A stretch of 64,000 nucleotides of DNA from Brachybacterium tyrofermentans (GTDB taxonomy: Bacteria > Actinomycetota > Actinomycetes > Actinomycetales > Dermabacteraceae), in NCBI RefSeq assembly GCF_014897585.1, contig NZ_JABUXW010000009.1:1-64000 (forward strand), given 5' to 3'. Shown one piece after another: positions 7,823 to 16,022 of the stretch. A model generated the notes under the pieces. It was not told the DNA's origin. It did not search any database and saw only the letters and a list, made by a program, of their open reading frames with translations. Each line of letters opens with the position of its first letter. The first letter of the stretch is position 1. The position numbers were made by a program, and so were the translations under genes.

Positions 7823-7903
7823 ATGGTAGGTCAGAGGCGATCACAATCGTGATACCCGACATCGAGATCGCTATTGGTCAGCCGATATCTCCGGGCGTAG
7901 CTT
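7823..7903. promoter_or_regulatory. Divergent lysR/OYE promoter region with LysR-type operator
   Basis: The perfect inverted repeat ATCAC-AATC-GTGAT lies at 7840-7853. On the minus strand TACCAT (complement of 7823-7828) is six bases from the lysR ATG. On the plus strand TAGCTT (7898-7903) is six bases from the OYE ATG. The repeat centre lies about 30 bases before the presumed lysR transcription start and about 63 before that of the OYE gene. That is the classical geometry for LysR self-repression and activation of the divergent gene. Confidence 0.5.
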
Positions 7904-7909
7904 CATCGC

Positions 7910-8989
7910 ATGACCCACGCACTCTTCACCCCCATCACCCTGCGCAGCCTCGAGATCCGCAATCGGATCTGGGTGCCGCCCATGTGCCAGTACTCCGTCG
8001 ACACCCTCGACGGGGTCCCCGCCCCCTGGCATCTCATGCATTACGGATCGCTCGCCCGCGGCGGCGCCGGAGCGATCATCGTCGAGGCCACCGGAGTGGT
8101 CCCCGAGGGTCGCATCTCCCCCACAGACCTCGGGCTCTGGAACGACGCCCAGCGCGACGCGCTCGCACCGATCGTCGACCTGGCCCACAGCCAGGGAGCC
8201 GCCATGGGCATCCAGCTCGCCCACGCGGGCCGCAAGGCCTCCACCCACCCCGAGTGGGGCACCGAGGGCTCGGGCAGCCTGACCCCGGAGGAGGGCGGCT
8301 GGGAGACCGTCGGCCCCTCCGAGACCCCCTTCCCCGGGCTGGCAGCGCCCCGCGCGCTGGACGCCGCCGGGATCGACGTGGTCGTCCGCGCCTTCGTCGC
8401 ATCGGCCCGCCGAGCGGTCGAGGCCGGCTTCGACCTGATCGAGCTCCATGGAGCCCACGGCTACCTGCTGCACGAGTTCCTCTCCCCGCTGTCGAACCAC
8501 CGCGAGGACGAGTACGGCGGCTCGCTCGAGAACCGCAGCCGCCTGCTGCTGGAGATCGTCGATGCCGTGCGTGCCGAGATCGGCGACGGGATGCCGCTGC
8601 TCGTGCGCCTGTCTGGAACGGACTGGCTCGAGGACGGGCTCCGCGTCGACGAGGTGGGCCAGGTCGGCGCCTGGCTCAAGGAGCACGGCGTCGATCTGCT
8701 GGACATCTCCAACGGCGGCAACCAGTCCCCCGCCCCGATCCCCGTCGGTCCCGGCTACCAGGTGCCGCTGGCGACCGCGGTCAGGGCAGCGAGCGGGCTC
8801 CCCACCGGCGCCGTCGGCATGATCGACGAGCCCTTCCAGGCTGAGCAGATCGTCGCGACCGGCCTGGCGGACGTGGTGCTCGTGGGCCGGGAGATGCTCC
8901 GCGATCCGAACTTCCCGCTGCGCGCCGCGCACGCGGTGCGCTATGACGCGGCACCCATCCCGCCGCAGTACGCGCGCGCCCACCGCTGA
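7910..8989 (+). CDS. Old yellow enzyme-family NAD(P)H:flavin oxidoreductase, YqjM class
   Basis: FMN-dependent TIM-barrel ene-reductase of 359 residues that reduces activated C=C bonds of enals, enones or nitro compounds using NAD(P)H. C26 and Y28 in PPMCQYS are the signature residues of the thermophilic-like/YqjM class, where the cysteine tunes the flavin. HAGRKAS and the substrate-binding HGAHGYLLHEFLSP are present, and the C-terminal ADVVLVGREMLRDPNFP binds FMN phosphate. The start has no ribosome binding site but a TAGCTT hexamer six bases upstream. It is transcribed alone, divergent from lysR, and followed by a strong terminator. It probably answers to that LysR protein; the natural substrate is unknown. 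Confidence 0.93.
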   Translation: MTHALFTPITLRSLEIRNRIWVPPMCQYSVDTLDGVPAPWHLMHYGSLARGGAGAIIVEATGVVPEGRISPTDLGLWNDAQRDALAPIVDLAHSQGAAMGIQLAHAGRKASTHPEWGTEGSGSLTPEEGGWETVGPSETPFPGLAAPRALDAAGIDVVVRAFVASARRAVEAGFDLIELHGAHGYLLHEFLSPLSNHREDEYGGSLENRSRLLLEIVDAVRAEIGDGMPLLVRLSGTDWLEDGLRVDEVGQVGAWLKEHGVDLLDISNGGNQSPAPIPVGPGYQVPLATAVRAASGLPTGAVGMIDEPFQAEQIVATGLADVVLVGREMLRDPNFPLRAAHAVRYDAAPIPPQYARAHR

Positions 8990-9010
8990 GGGATCCGAGA
9001 GATCGACCAC

Positions 9011-9048
9011 CGGGCGCCGCGGTGCTCCTCAGGAGCCCGCGGCGCCCG
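9011..9048. terminator. Bidirectional terminator between OYE and marR
   Basis: A perfect 12 bp stem CGGGCGCCGCGG/CCGCGGCGCCCG (9011-9022 with 9037-9048) encloses a second stem GCTCC/GGAGC (9024-9028 with 9032-9036). It lies between the converging OYE and marR genes and includes the last codons of marR (GAAGS tail). Confidence 0.82.
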
Positions 9049-9694
9049 TGGGTCCAGCTGTGCCCCCGCTATCCGCTGCGCCCTCTGCGTCTGCGACGTG
9101 AGCAGGGTGCTCGGCCCAGTCGATCCCCTCGATGGAGATCTCCGCGGCCATGTCCTCCAGGAACCGGGTCACGGTCTCCCGCTCCTGAGGATCGAGACGC
9201 CGCACCACATGGACCCGACGTGCCTGATGCGCACCGACTGTGCGCAGCGCGGCCGCGCGGGTAGTCGGCTCGATGGTGACGACGATCGCACGCCGGTCCG
9301 TGGGATGACGCCCTCGCCGCACATGACCGGCCCGCTCCAGCCGATCGATGAGCTTCGTCGTCGAGGCGCTCGAGATCCCCAGCGACTCCGCCATCACCCC
9401 AGGGGTGGCCAGGGAGCCGGCGTTCTCGCTCACGATCAGGAGATGCAGCGCCCGCATGTCCGTCTCCCCCAGCTCCATATAGCGCAAGGATGCCTCCGCC
9501 AGGCGCTTCTCCGCCGCCCGCAGATGCACGAGGGCCGCCATCACCTCGTCGATCTGCACGAGGTCGGCCGGGCTCAGCCCGCTGCGATCCACGAGTTCCC
9601 CGTGCGGATCGCTCCCCGCGAGGGAGTAGACGCTGGGCAGGTCCCTCTGCTCCCCCGCCTGCTCTCCTGGGGTGTCGGTGTCCTGTCGTGTCAT
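9029..9694 (-). CDS. MarR-family transcriptional regulator
   Basis: MarR-type winged-HTH repressor of 221 residues, longer than the usual 140-160 because of about 50 extra residues at the N-terminus and a 30-residue Ala/Gly-rich tail. The DNA-binding part is ATPGVMAESLGISSASTTKL, followed by the wing RRGRHPTDRRAI. The ATG at 9694 has TACGAT six bases upstream and no Shine-Dalgarno, so it is probably leaderless. It is divergent from an MMPL exporter, and two palindromes lie between them. The likely role is repression of the exporter and of itself until a small lipophilic ligand binds. Confidence 0.9.
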   Translation of the reverse strand: MTRQDTDTPGEQAGEQRDLPSVYSLAGSDPHGELVDRSGLSPADLVQIDEVMAALVHLRAAEKRLAEASLRYMELGETDMRALHLLIVSENAGSLATPGVMAESLGISSASTTKLIDRLERAGHVRRGRHPTDRRAIVVTIEPTTRAAALRTVGAHQARRVHVVRRLDPQERETVTRFLEDMAAEISIEGIDWAEHPAHVADAEGAADSGGTAGPTGAAGS

Positions 9695-9700
9695 CCGTGA

Positions 9701-9747
9701 ATCGTACTGGGCCAGTATCTCGAACGGAGAGTTACTAGCCAAGCTAA
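9701..9747. promoter_or_regulatory. MarR operator candidates between marR and the MMPL gene
   Basis: Two inverted repeats are seen. TACTGG-G-CCAGTA (9705-9717) is perfect and overlaps the marR -10 hexamer (complement of 9701-9706). TAGC-CAA-GCTA (9736-9746, inside TTACTAGCCAAGCTAA) lies toward the exporter gene. Both suit a dimeric MarR protein that blocks its own promoter and that of the divergent exporter. The repeats are observed; the binding protein is inferred from position. Confidence 0.5.
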
Positions 9748-9794
9748 CGATGTATGCGACACTGGTCGTCAGTCACCACCGGAAGGTCACCCCC

Positions 9795-11951
9795 ATGAGC
9801 GAGTCACGCCTGCTGCGGCCCCTGCGTATCGTGCTTCCCGCCCTGCTGATCCTGGGATGGATCGCTCTCGCCGGGATCGGCGGCCCCTACTTCGGGCGGG
9901 TCGACGAGGTCTCCTCCAACGACCGCACCGCGTACCTCCCGGACTCGGCGGAGGCCACCCAGGTCCAGGCGCTCGCCGAGGGCTTCCTCGGATCCGAGGC
10001 GATCCCCGCCATCCTCGTCGTGACCTCCGACGAGGAGCTCACCGACGAGCAGCTGTCCGCCCTCACCGAGTCGGCCCGGTCGCTCTCCTCCGTGGACGGT
10101 GTGGTCGACGACGTCTCCCCGCCGATCCCCTCCGAGGACGGTCTCGCGGTGCAGGTCGTCGTCCCGGTCGACGCCGATGCCGACATCGGCACCATCGTCG
10201 GCGAGCTCGATGCGCAGCTGTCGGCCGATCTGCCGACGGGACTCAGCGCCCACGTGACCGGGCCGGCCGGCTTCTCCGCGGATCTGGGCGCCGCCTTCGC
10301 CGGCATCGACGGCCTCCTGCTGGGCGTGGCGCTCGCGGCGGTGTTCATCATCCTCGTCATCGTCTACCGGTCCCTGCTGCTGCCGCTGATCGTGCTGTCC
10401 ACCAGCATGTTCGCCCTCTGCGTGGCGCTGCTGACGATCTGGCACCTCGCGGCCGCCGATCTGCTGCTGCTGAGCGGGCAGACCCAGGGCATCCTGTTCA
10501 TCCTGGTCATCGGGGCGGCGACCGACTATTCGCTGCTGTACGTCTCCCGCTATCGCGACGAGCTGCGCCGGCAGGAGAGGAGATGGGCGGCCACCATCTC
10601 CGCCCTGCGCGGCACCGTGGAGCCGGTGCTCGCCTCCGGCGGCACCGTGATCGCCGGACTGCTCTGCCTGCTCCTGTCGGATCTGAAGTCCAACAGCACC
10701 CTGGGGCCCGTCGCGGCGATCGGCATCGTGTTCGCGATGCTCGCGGCCCTCACCTTCCTGCCCGCCCTGCTCTATGTCGCCGGTCGAGCGGCCTTCTGGC
10801 CGCGCCGCCCGCGCTTCGACCCGGCTTCCTCCCGGAGCACCTCGTCCGCAGCCGACCACGGCCTCTGGGGGAAGGTCGCCACCGCCGTGTCGCGCCGTCC
10901 GCGGCCGGTCTGGATCCTCACCGCGGTGCTGCTCGCCGTGGGCTGCGTGGGCGCGCTCCAGCTGGACGCCGACGGCGTCCCCCAGTCCGACCTCGTCCTC
11001 GGAGCCTCCTCCGCCCGCGACGGCCAGGTCGCGCTCGGGGAGCACTTCCCAGCCGGTGCCGGCAGCCCGGTCGAGGTCATCGTCGCCGAGGACGACCTCC
11101 AGGCCACGACCGACGTGCTCCTCGCGGACGACGGCATCGACGCCGTCTCCGTCGTCGCCGCGGACTCTCCGAGCGGCTCCGCGACGGTGAGCACCGAGGG
11201 CATCCAGGCCCAGGGGCCTCCCGGGACTCCCGCTCCAGCACCCACCGTGGTCGACGGCAGGGTGCTCGTCCAGGGCACCCTCACCGACGCCCCGGACTCC
11301 TCTGCGGCGGAGCAGACCGTGCGCGATCTGCGTGCCGCGCTGGACGAGGAGGATTTCGCGGAGATCGTGGGCGGGGTGACGGCCACATCGATCGACACCA
11401 ATGACGCCTCCGCCCATGACCGGGCGCTGATCATCCCCGTCGTGCTGGTGGTGATCCTGCTGATCCTCATGCTCCTGCTGCGCTCGGTCCTGGCTCCGGT
11501 GCTGCTGGTGGCCACCACGGTGCTGTCCTTCGGCACGGCACTGGGCGTGGCCGCGCTGGTGTTCAACCACCTCCTCGACTTCCCGGGCGCCGATCCGGCG
11601 GTGCCGCTGTTCGGCTTCGTCTTCCTCGTCGCACTGGGCATCGACTACAACATCTTCCTCATGACCCGGGTCCGGGAAGAGGCCCTGCAGCACGGGACCC
11701 GGGAGGGGGTGGTGCGCGGACTGGCCGTCACCGGCGGCGTGATCACCTCGGCCGGCCTGGTGCTCGCGGCGACCTTCGCCGCCCTCGCGGTCATCCCGAT
11801 CCTGTTCCTCGCACAGATCGCGTTCATCGTCGCCTTCGGCGTGCTGCTGGACACCTTCGTGGTCCGCACGCTCCTGGTCCCGGCCCTGGCGCACGACCTC
11901 GGCAGGGTGATCTGGTGGCCCTCGACGCTGTGGCGCGACGGCCGGAGCTGA
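9795..11951 (+). CDS. MMPL/RND-family membrane exporter
   Basis: Membrane transporter of 718 residues with two similar halves. Each half has one N-terminal helix, a large extracytoplasmic loop (about residues 35-165 and 400-530) and a bundle of five helices. This is the MMPL layout known for proton-driven export of lipids or drugs. Polar motifs within helices include GAATDYSLLYVSRYRDE and VALGIDYNIFLMTRVREE, where the Asp-Tyr pairs are the proton-relay residues of the family. The ATG at 9795 follows GGAAGGTC. It is divergent from marR, so it is probably inducible by the exported compound. Cargo cannot be named from sequence. Confidence 0.9.
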   Translation: MSESRLLRPLRIVLPALLILGWIALAGIGGPYFGRVDEVSSNDRTAYLPDSAEATQVQALAEGFLGSEAIPAILVVTSDEELTDEQLSALTESARSLSSVDGVVDDVSPPIPSEDGLAVQVVVPVDADADIGTIVGELDAQLSADLPTGLSAHVTGPAGFSADLGAAFAGIDGLLLGVALAAVFIILVIVYRSLLLPLIVLSTSMFALCVALLTIWHLAAADLLLLSGQTQGILFILVIGAATDYSLLYVSRYRDELRRQERRWAATISALRGTVEPVLASGGTVIAGLLCLLLSDLKSNSTLGPVAAIGIVFAMLAALTFLPALLYVAGRAAFWPRRPRFDPASSRSTSSAADHGLWGKVATAVSRRPRPVWILTAVLLAVGCVGALQLDADGVPQSDLVLGASSARDGQVALGEHFPAGAGSPVEVIVAEDDLQATTDVLLADDGIDAVSVVAADSPSGSATVSTEGIQAQGPPGTPAPAPTVVDGRVLVQGTLTDAPDSSAAEQTVRDLRAALDEEDFAEIVGGVTATSIDTNDASAHDRALIIPVVLVVILLILMLLLRSVLAPVLLVATTVLSFGTALGVAALVFNHLLDFPGADPAVPLFGFVFLVALGIDYNIFLMTRVREEALQHGTREGVVRGLAVTGGVITSAGLVLAATFAALAVIPILFLAQIAFIVAFGVLLDTFVVRTLLVPALAHDLGRVIWWPSTLWRDGRS

Positions 11952-11978
11952 GCGCGAGCCTCCCGACGCCGTGACGTC

Positions 11979-11995
11979 GGCCCCATTCCGGGGCC
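11979..11995 (+). terminator. Short GC hairpin after the MMPL gene
   Basis: GGCCCC-ATTCC-GGGGCC forms a 6 bp stem with a 5-base loop 28 bases after the MMPL stop. There is no T-tract, so it is a weak terminator candidate before purU. Confidence 0.4.
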
Positions 11996-12049
11996 CCGTC
12001 ATGCGGGCGGTCATCGCCCCGGGCCCCGTCCCCTCCTAGACTTCCGGGC

Positions 12050-12934
12050 ATGAGCAGTCCGATCGCCGCCACCGGTGTCCCGTCCCCCACCGTCGAGTAC
12101 GTCCTGACCTTCGTGTGCGAGGACCGTCCCGGCATCGTCCATGCCGTCACCGGGGCCATCGTCGAGGTGGGCGGGAACATCACGGAGAGCCGCCAGTTCG
12201 AGAGCGGCAGCTCGCATCGCTTCTACATGCGCCTGCAGCTGACCACCACGGCGACCGCCGAGGAGATCGCCGCGGCGCTGGCCCCCGTCGTCGAACGCTT
12301 CGGCATCGAGCACCGGCTCGACGTGGTGGGACGGCCGGTGCGCACCCTCGTGCTCGGCTCCACCGCCAAGCACTGCGTGAACGACCTGCTGTTCCAGGTC
12401 GACGCCGGCCACCTGCCCATCGAGGTGCCGCTGATCCTGGCCAACCACCCCACCCTCGAGCCCCTCGCGAGCTTCCACGGGATCCCCTTCGAGCACCTGC
12501 CCACCAAGGGCGAGGGCGCCAAGGCCGCCTTCGAGGACCGGGTGCGCGCGGCGATCGACGAGCACGACGTCGAGCTCGTGGTCCTGGCCCGCTACATGCA
12601 GATCGTCTCGCCCGAGCTGTGCGCGGAGCTCGCCGGGCGCTGCATCAACATCCACCACTCGTTCCTGCCGGGGTTCAAGGGCGCGAACCCCTACCGCCAG
12701 GCCCATGCCCGCGGCGTCAAGCAGATCGGGGCGACGGCCCACTTCGTCACGAGCGATCTCGACGAGGGCCCGATCATCGAGCAGGACGTGATCCGCGTGG
12801 ACCACACCCGCTCCCCCCAGGAGCTCATGGCCATCGGGCAGGACGCCGAGGTGCGCACCCTGCGGCAGGCGGTCACGTGGTTCGCCCAGTCCCGCGTCCT
12901 GCTGGACGGGACCCGCACGATCATCTTCCGCTGA
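12050..12934 (+). CDS. purU: Formyltetrahydrofolate deformylase
   Basis: Hydrolyses 10-formyl-tetrahydrofolate to formate and tetrahydrofolate in the cytoplasm, balancing the one-carbon pool and supplying formate. The protein has 294 residues: an N-terminal ACT domain (about 15-90, LTFVCEDRPGIVHAV) that senses glycine or methionine in the family, then a formyltransferase-like domain with the catalytic set N-H-D visible in INIHHSFLPGFKGANPY and VTSDLDEGPIIEQDV. TAGACT lies seven bases before the ATG and there is no Shine-Dalgarno, so the mRNA may be leaderless. It stands alone and converges on the dehydrogenase gene only three bases away. Confidence 0.95.
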   Translation: MSSPIAATGVPSPTVEYVLTFVCEDRPGIVHAVTGAIVEVGGNITESRQFESGSSHRFYMRLQLTTTATAEEIAAALAPVVERFGIEHRLDVVGRPVRTLVLGSTAKHCVNDLLFQVDAGHLPIEVPLILANHPTLEPLASFHGIPFEHLPTKGEGAKAAFEDRVRAAIDEHDVELVVLARYMQIVSPELCAELAGRCINIHHSFLPGFKGANPYRQAHARGVKQIGATAHFVTSDLDEGPIIEQDVIRVDHTRSPQELMAIGQDAEVRTLRQAVTWFAQSRVLLDGTRTIIFR

Positions 12935-12937
12935 CGT

Positions 12938-13894
12938 TCAGAAGACGGGGCGGCCGCCGGTGACGCCGAGCACGGTTCCCGAGACGTAGCTCGCCTCGGC
13001 GGGGCAGGCCAGGAACACGAAGGCACCGGCGCACTCCGCCGGCTGGCCCGCGCGGCCCAGCGGCGTGTTGCCCCCGAACTCGACGTAGTCGTCGCTGATG
13101 CGGGTCGCGACGTTCAGCGGGGTCCAGATCGGCCCCGGGGCGACGGCGTTGACACGGATCCCCCGCGGCCCCAGATCCGCCGCCAGATTCACGGTCACGT
13201 TGTTGATCGCCGCCTTGGTGGCCGCATAGTCCATCAGCGGCACCGACGGGTCGTAGGACTGGATCGAGGAGCAGTTGATCACCGACGCGCCCTCGCCGAG
13301 ATGCCGGGCCGCCTCCTGGGTGATCCAGAACAGCGCTTCGAGGTTCGTGGTCAGCGTGCGGTGCAGCCGCAGGGAATCGATGCCGTCGAGGCCCTGCGGC
13401 TCGGCGCGACCCCACTGGAAGGCGGCATTGTTGACGAGCACGTCGAGGCCGCCGTGCTCGGCGACCGTCTGCGTCACCAGCGACCGGGCGGTGCTCTCCT
13501 CGCGGATGTCGCCGGGCAGCAGCAGGGCCCGGCGTCCCGCCTCCCGGATCCACCGGCCGGTCTCCTCGGCGTCCTCCTGCTCCTCGGGGAGGTAGGAGAT
13601 CGCGACGTCGGCGCCCTCGCGGGCGTAGGCGATCGCCACGGCGCGGCCGATCCCGGAATCCCCACCGGTGATGAGGGCGGACAGACCCTTCAGACGTCCA
13701 TGGCCGACGTAGCTGTGCTCGCCATGGTCGGGCACGGGATCCATGGGCGCGGTCAGCCCTGGCGGCTGCTGGTCCTGCTCCGCGAACGACGGGCGGCCGT
13801 CGACGGTGGCGAGATCGCGTGCACGCCGAGCGATGACCGGTGACAAGGTGCTCTCGGGATCTCGGGGCGACTCGGTGGACGAGGACTGGCTCAT
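12938..13894 (-). CDS. Short-chain dehydrogenase/reductase with N-terminal extension
   Basis: NAD(P)-dependent SDR of 318 residues. After a 65-residue leader rich in Pro, Gln and charged residues (PSFAEQDQQPPG) comes the Rossmann cofactor site GGDSGIGRAVA. NNAAF and the catalytic Ser (CSSIQSY), Tyr and Lys (DYAATKAA) follow. The leader ending in PDHGEHSYVGHGRLKG is typical of the YghA/general-stress SDR group. The ATG at 13894 follows GAAGGAG. It is a single gene on the minus strand. The substrate is unknown; relatives are often induced by stress. Confidence 0.9.
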   Translation of the reverse strand: MSQSSSTESPRDPESTLSPVIARRARDLATVDGRPSFAEQDQQPPGLTAPMDPVPDHGEHSYVGHGRLKGLSALITGGDSGIGRAVAIAYAREGADVAISYLPEEQEDAEETGRWIREAGRRALLLPGDIREESTARSLVTQTVAEHGGLDVLVNNAAFQWGRAEPQGLDGIDSLRLHRTLTTNLEALFWITQEAARHLGEGASVINCSSIQSYDPSVPLMDYAATKAAINNVTVNLAADLGPRGIRVNAVAPGPIWTPLNVATRISDDYVEFGGNTPLGRAGQPAECAGAFVFLACPAEASYVSGTVLGVTGGRPVF

Positions 13895-13991
13895 CACGAC
13901 TCCTTCAGGGACGGATCGGGCGGTGACTGGTCGCGTGGCCCCACCGTAGGCGGCGGCGCGCCGCGACGCCGGATCCCGTCCGAACGGTCGC

Positions 13992-14621
13992 TCAGACCAG
14001 CCCGAGCTCCCAGGCCGTGCGGACCGCGGAGGCCCGGTCGCCGACGCCGAGCTTCTCGTAGACGTGCATCAGGTGCGTCTTCACGGTCGCCTCGCCGATG
14101 CCGAGCCGTGAGGCGGCGGCGCGGTTCGTGCAGCCGTCCGCGACCAGGCGCAGCACCTCCGCCTCCCGACCGCTGAGGGCGATCCGGGCCCCGGGTGCAC
14201 CGGTGAGGGCCGCGAGGGCGGCCGGGGCGAGGACGGCACGGCCCGCGACGAGGTCGTGCACGGCGCGGATGACGTCCTCGCGGCGCGTGTCCTTGAGCAG
14301 GTAGCCGTCGGCCCCCGCCTCGAGCGCGCTGCGGATGTCCCGATCCGTGTCATAGGTGGTGAGGACCAGGATCCGCGGCCGCTTCCGACCACCGCCGCGC
14401 AGGGCCCGGATCGCGTCGACGCCGTGGCCTCCCGGCATCCGCAGGTCCATGAGCACGACGTCCGGCGCGGAGGAGCCGATCACCACGAGAGCCTCCACCC
14501 CGTCCTGCGCGGTGCCGACGACCTCGAGGCCCGGCTCGGCCCCGAGCATCGCGACGAGTCCGTCGCGCACCACCGGATGGTCGTCGACGACCACCACCCG
14601 CACCGGATCCGTCCCTGTCAT
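13992..14621 (-). CDS. NarL/LuxR-family response regulator
   Basis: Two-component response regulator of 209 residues. The receiver domain (1-125) has the acidic pocket D13-D14, the phosphoacceptor D59 (VLMDLRMPGG), the conserved T in LTTYDT and the K in LLKDTRRED. The LuxR-type HTH (about 148-209) reads LSGREAEVLRLVADGCTNRA. The start overlaps the histidine kinase stop by four bases (ATGA), so the pair is co-translated. Targets are unknown. Phosphorylation by the upstream kinase is expected to promote dimerisation and DNA binding. Confidence 0.94.
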   Translation of the reverse strand: MTGTDPVRVVVVDDHPVVRDGLVAMLGAEPGLEVVGTAQDGVEALVVIGSSAPDVVLMDLRMPGGHGVDAIRALRGGGRKRPRILVLTTYDTDRDIRSALEAGADGYLLKDTRREDVIRAVHDLVAGRAVLAPAALAALTGAPGARIALSGREAEVLRLVADGCTNRAAASRLGIGEATVKTHLMHVYEKLGVGDRASAVRTAWELGLV

Positions 14622-15901
14622 CGGGGCACCCTCGCCGTCACGGTGCAGCCCCGGCCGGTGCGCGCGTCGACACCGAGGTCCCCGCCGGCCTCGAGGGCGC
14701 GGGTCCGCATGTTCTCCAGGCCGTGACCCCGAGGCACCGTCTCCAGGTCGAAGCCGATGCCGTCGTCCACGACCTGCAGGATCTGGTCGCGGTCGTCCCC
14801 GGTCAGCGTCACGCTCACGGCGCCGGCCTCCGCATGGCGGGCGATGTTCGCCAGCGCCTCCTGCGCGATGCGCACCAGCACCTCCGCGTGCCGGCCGTCG
14901 CGGGGTGCGTCGTCGCCGTCGAAGCCGGCGACCACCCGATGGGTCCGTGCCCAGCGGGCGACGAGGGTGGACAGCGCCTCGACGACGTCGCCGTCGTGCA
15001 GCTGGTGCGGCCCGAGCGCCTCGACCGCACGGCGGGCCTCGAGCAGGCAGTCACGGGCGGCCTCCTCCGCCACGGTCACGCGATGCCGCGCGGCCTCGTC
15101 GATCCCCGGACCCACGGCCTCCAGCTGCCGGATCACGCCCACCAGGCCCTGCGCGACGGTGTCGTGGATCTCGCGCGAGAGCCGGGTCCGCTCCTCCCCC
15201 GCTCCTGCGCGCCGCGCCCCGGCCATCAGCTGCTCGTGAAGCCGGGAGTTCTCCTCGTTCACCCGGGAGATCTCGGCCAGCGAACGCTCGCGCTGCACGA
15301 GGAGCCCCTCCCGCTCGCGCGCCAGGTGCATCATGCCGAGCGCGATCAGGAGGTTCACCGCGGCGAGCCCGGCGAAGAACCAGGTCTCCTCGTGGACCAC
15401 CCGGAATCCGCCCACCTGGCCGACCGCGCACAGCAGCGCGGTCGCCACGACGACGGCCCTCTCCCGTGCGCCACCGAGGAAACGACCGGAATCGAGGTAC
15501 CCGCAGAAGGCATAGATGCAGGTCAGCGGATTGAGGACGAGCGCAACGAGGACCAGCACGAGATGCAGACCGTAGCCCGCGATGAGCTGGGGTGAATCAG
15601 GGCCGGTGCGTCGCAGCGTGCGCTCCAGCACGACCCGCAGGGCCAGGAGGGCCGCAGTGGGCACGAGCGCCCACGTCACCGGCTCGCCCACCATCCAGGT
15701 GTGCGCCGCGATCCATCCCACGATCCAGGACACGATCAGCAGGGCAGGAGGGATCCACCGCTCGATCACCGCGCCGAGCGGGCCCGGTGCCAGGTCGGGC
15801 TCGACATCGGGACGCTCGAGACCTGGGCCCTCGAGCTCGGGGCCGTCGCCGACAGGCCCGTCCCCGACCCGCCGCCCGGTCGTCGCGGGATGAATCGCCA
15901 T
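14618..15901 (-). CDS. NarL-type sensor histidine kinase
   Basis: Membrane sensor kinase of 427 residues. After a short Pro/Glu-rich leader there are about five or six hydrophobic segments (residues 40-195), then a coiled linker. The HisKA_3 dimerisation domain carries the phosphoacceptor His in LSREIHDTVAQG. A HATPase_c domain has its N box in RIAQEALANIARHAEA and G boxes in VVDDGIGFD and GHGLENMRTRA. The sensor has no large outside domain, so it may read membrane state, as cell-envelope stress sensors of this family do. ATG 15901 is the first sensible start. It is divergent from an acyltransferase gene 121 bases away, a possible target. Confidence 0.92.
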   Translation of the reverse strand: MAIHPATTGRRVGDGPVGDGPELEGPGLERPDVEPDLAPGPLGAVIERWIPPALLIVSWIVGWIAAHTWMVGEPVTWALVPTAALLALRVVLERTLRRTGPDSPQLIAGYGLHLVLVLVALVLNPLTCIYAFCGYLDSGRFLGGARERAVVVATALLCAVGQVGGFRVVHEETWFFAGLAAVNLLIALGMMHLAREREGLLVQRERSLAEISRVNEENSRLHEQLMAGARRAGAGEERTRLSREIHDTVAQGLVGVIRQLEAVGPGIDEAARHRVTVAEEAARDCLLEARRAVEALGPHQLHDGDVVEALSTLVARWARTHRVVAGFDGDDAPRDGRHAEVLVRIAQEALANIARHAEAGAVSVTLTGDDRDQILQVVDDGIGFDLETVPRGHGLENMRTRALEAGGDLGVDARTGRGCTVTARVPR

Positions 15902-16022
15902 ACCGAGCAGTCTCGCCGCAGATGCTCGCCCGCGCCAGGGTGGCGGCATCCACTGATCGGTGGAGGGCCCTGATCCCGATCGGGCGAGGCGGCGAGCCTC
16001 CCGCTCCCCTAGCGTCGTTCCC

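Noticed and set aside
9804..12014. Long minus-strand open frame opposite the MMPL gene
   Set aside because: Its translation is a His/Gly/Arg/Asp-rich shadow with no domain, while the plus strand encodes a complete transporter.
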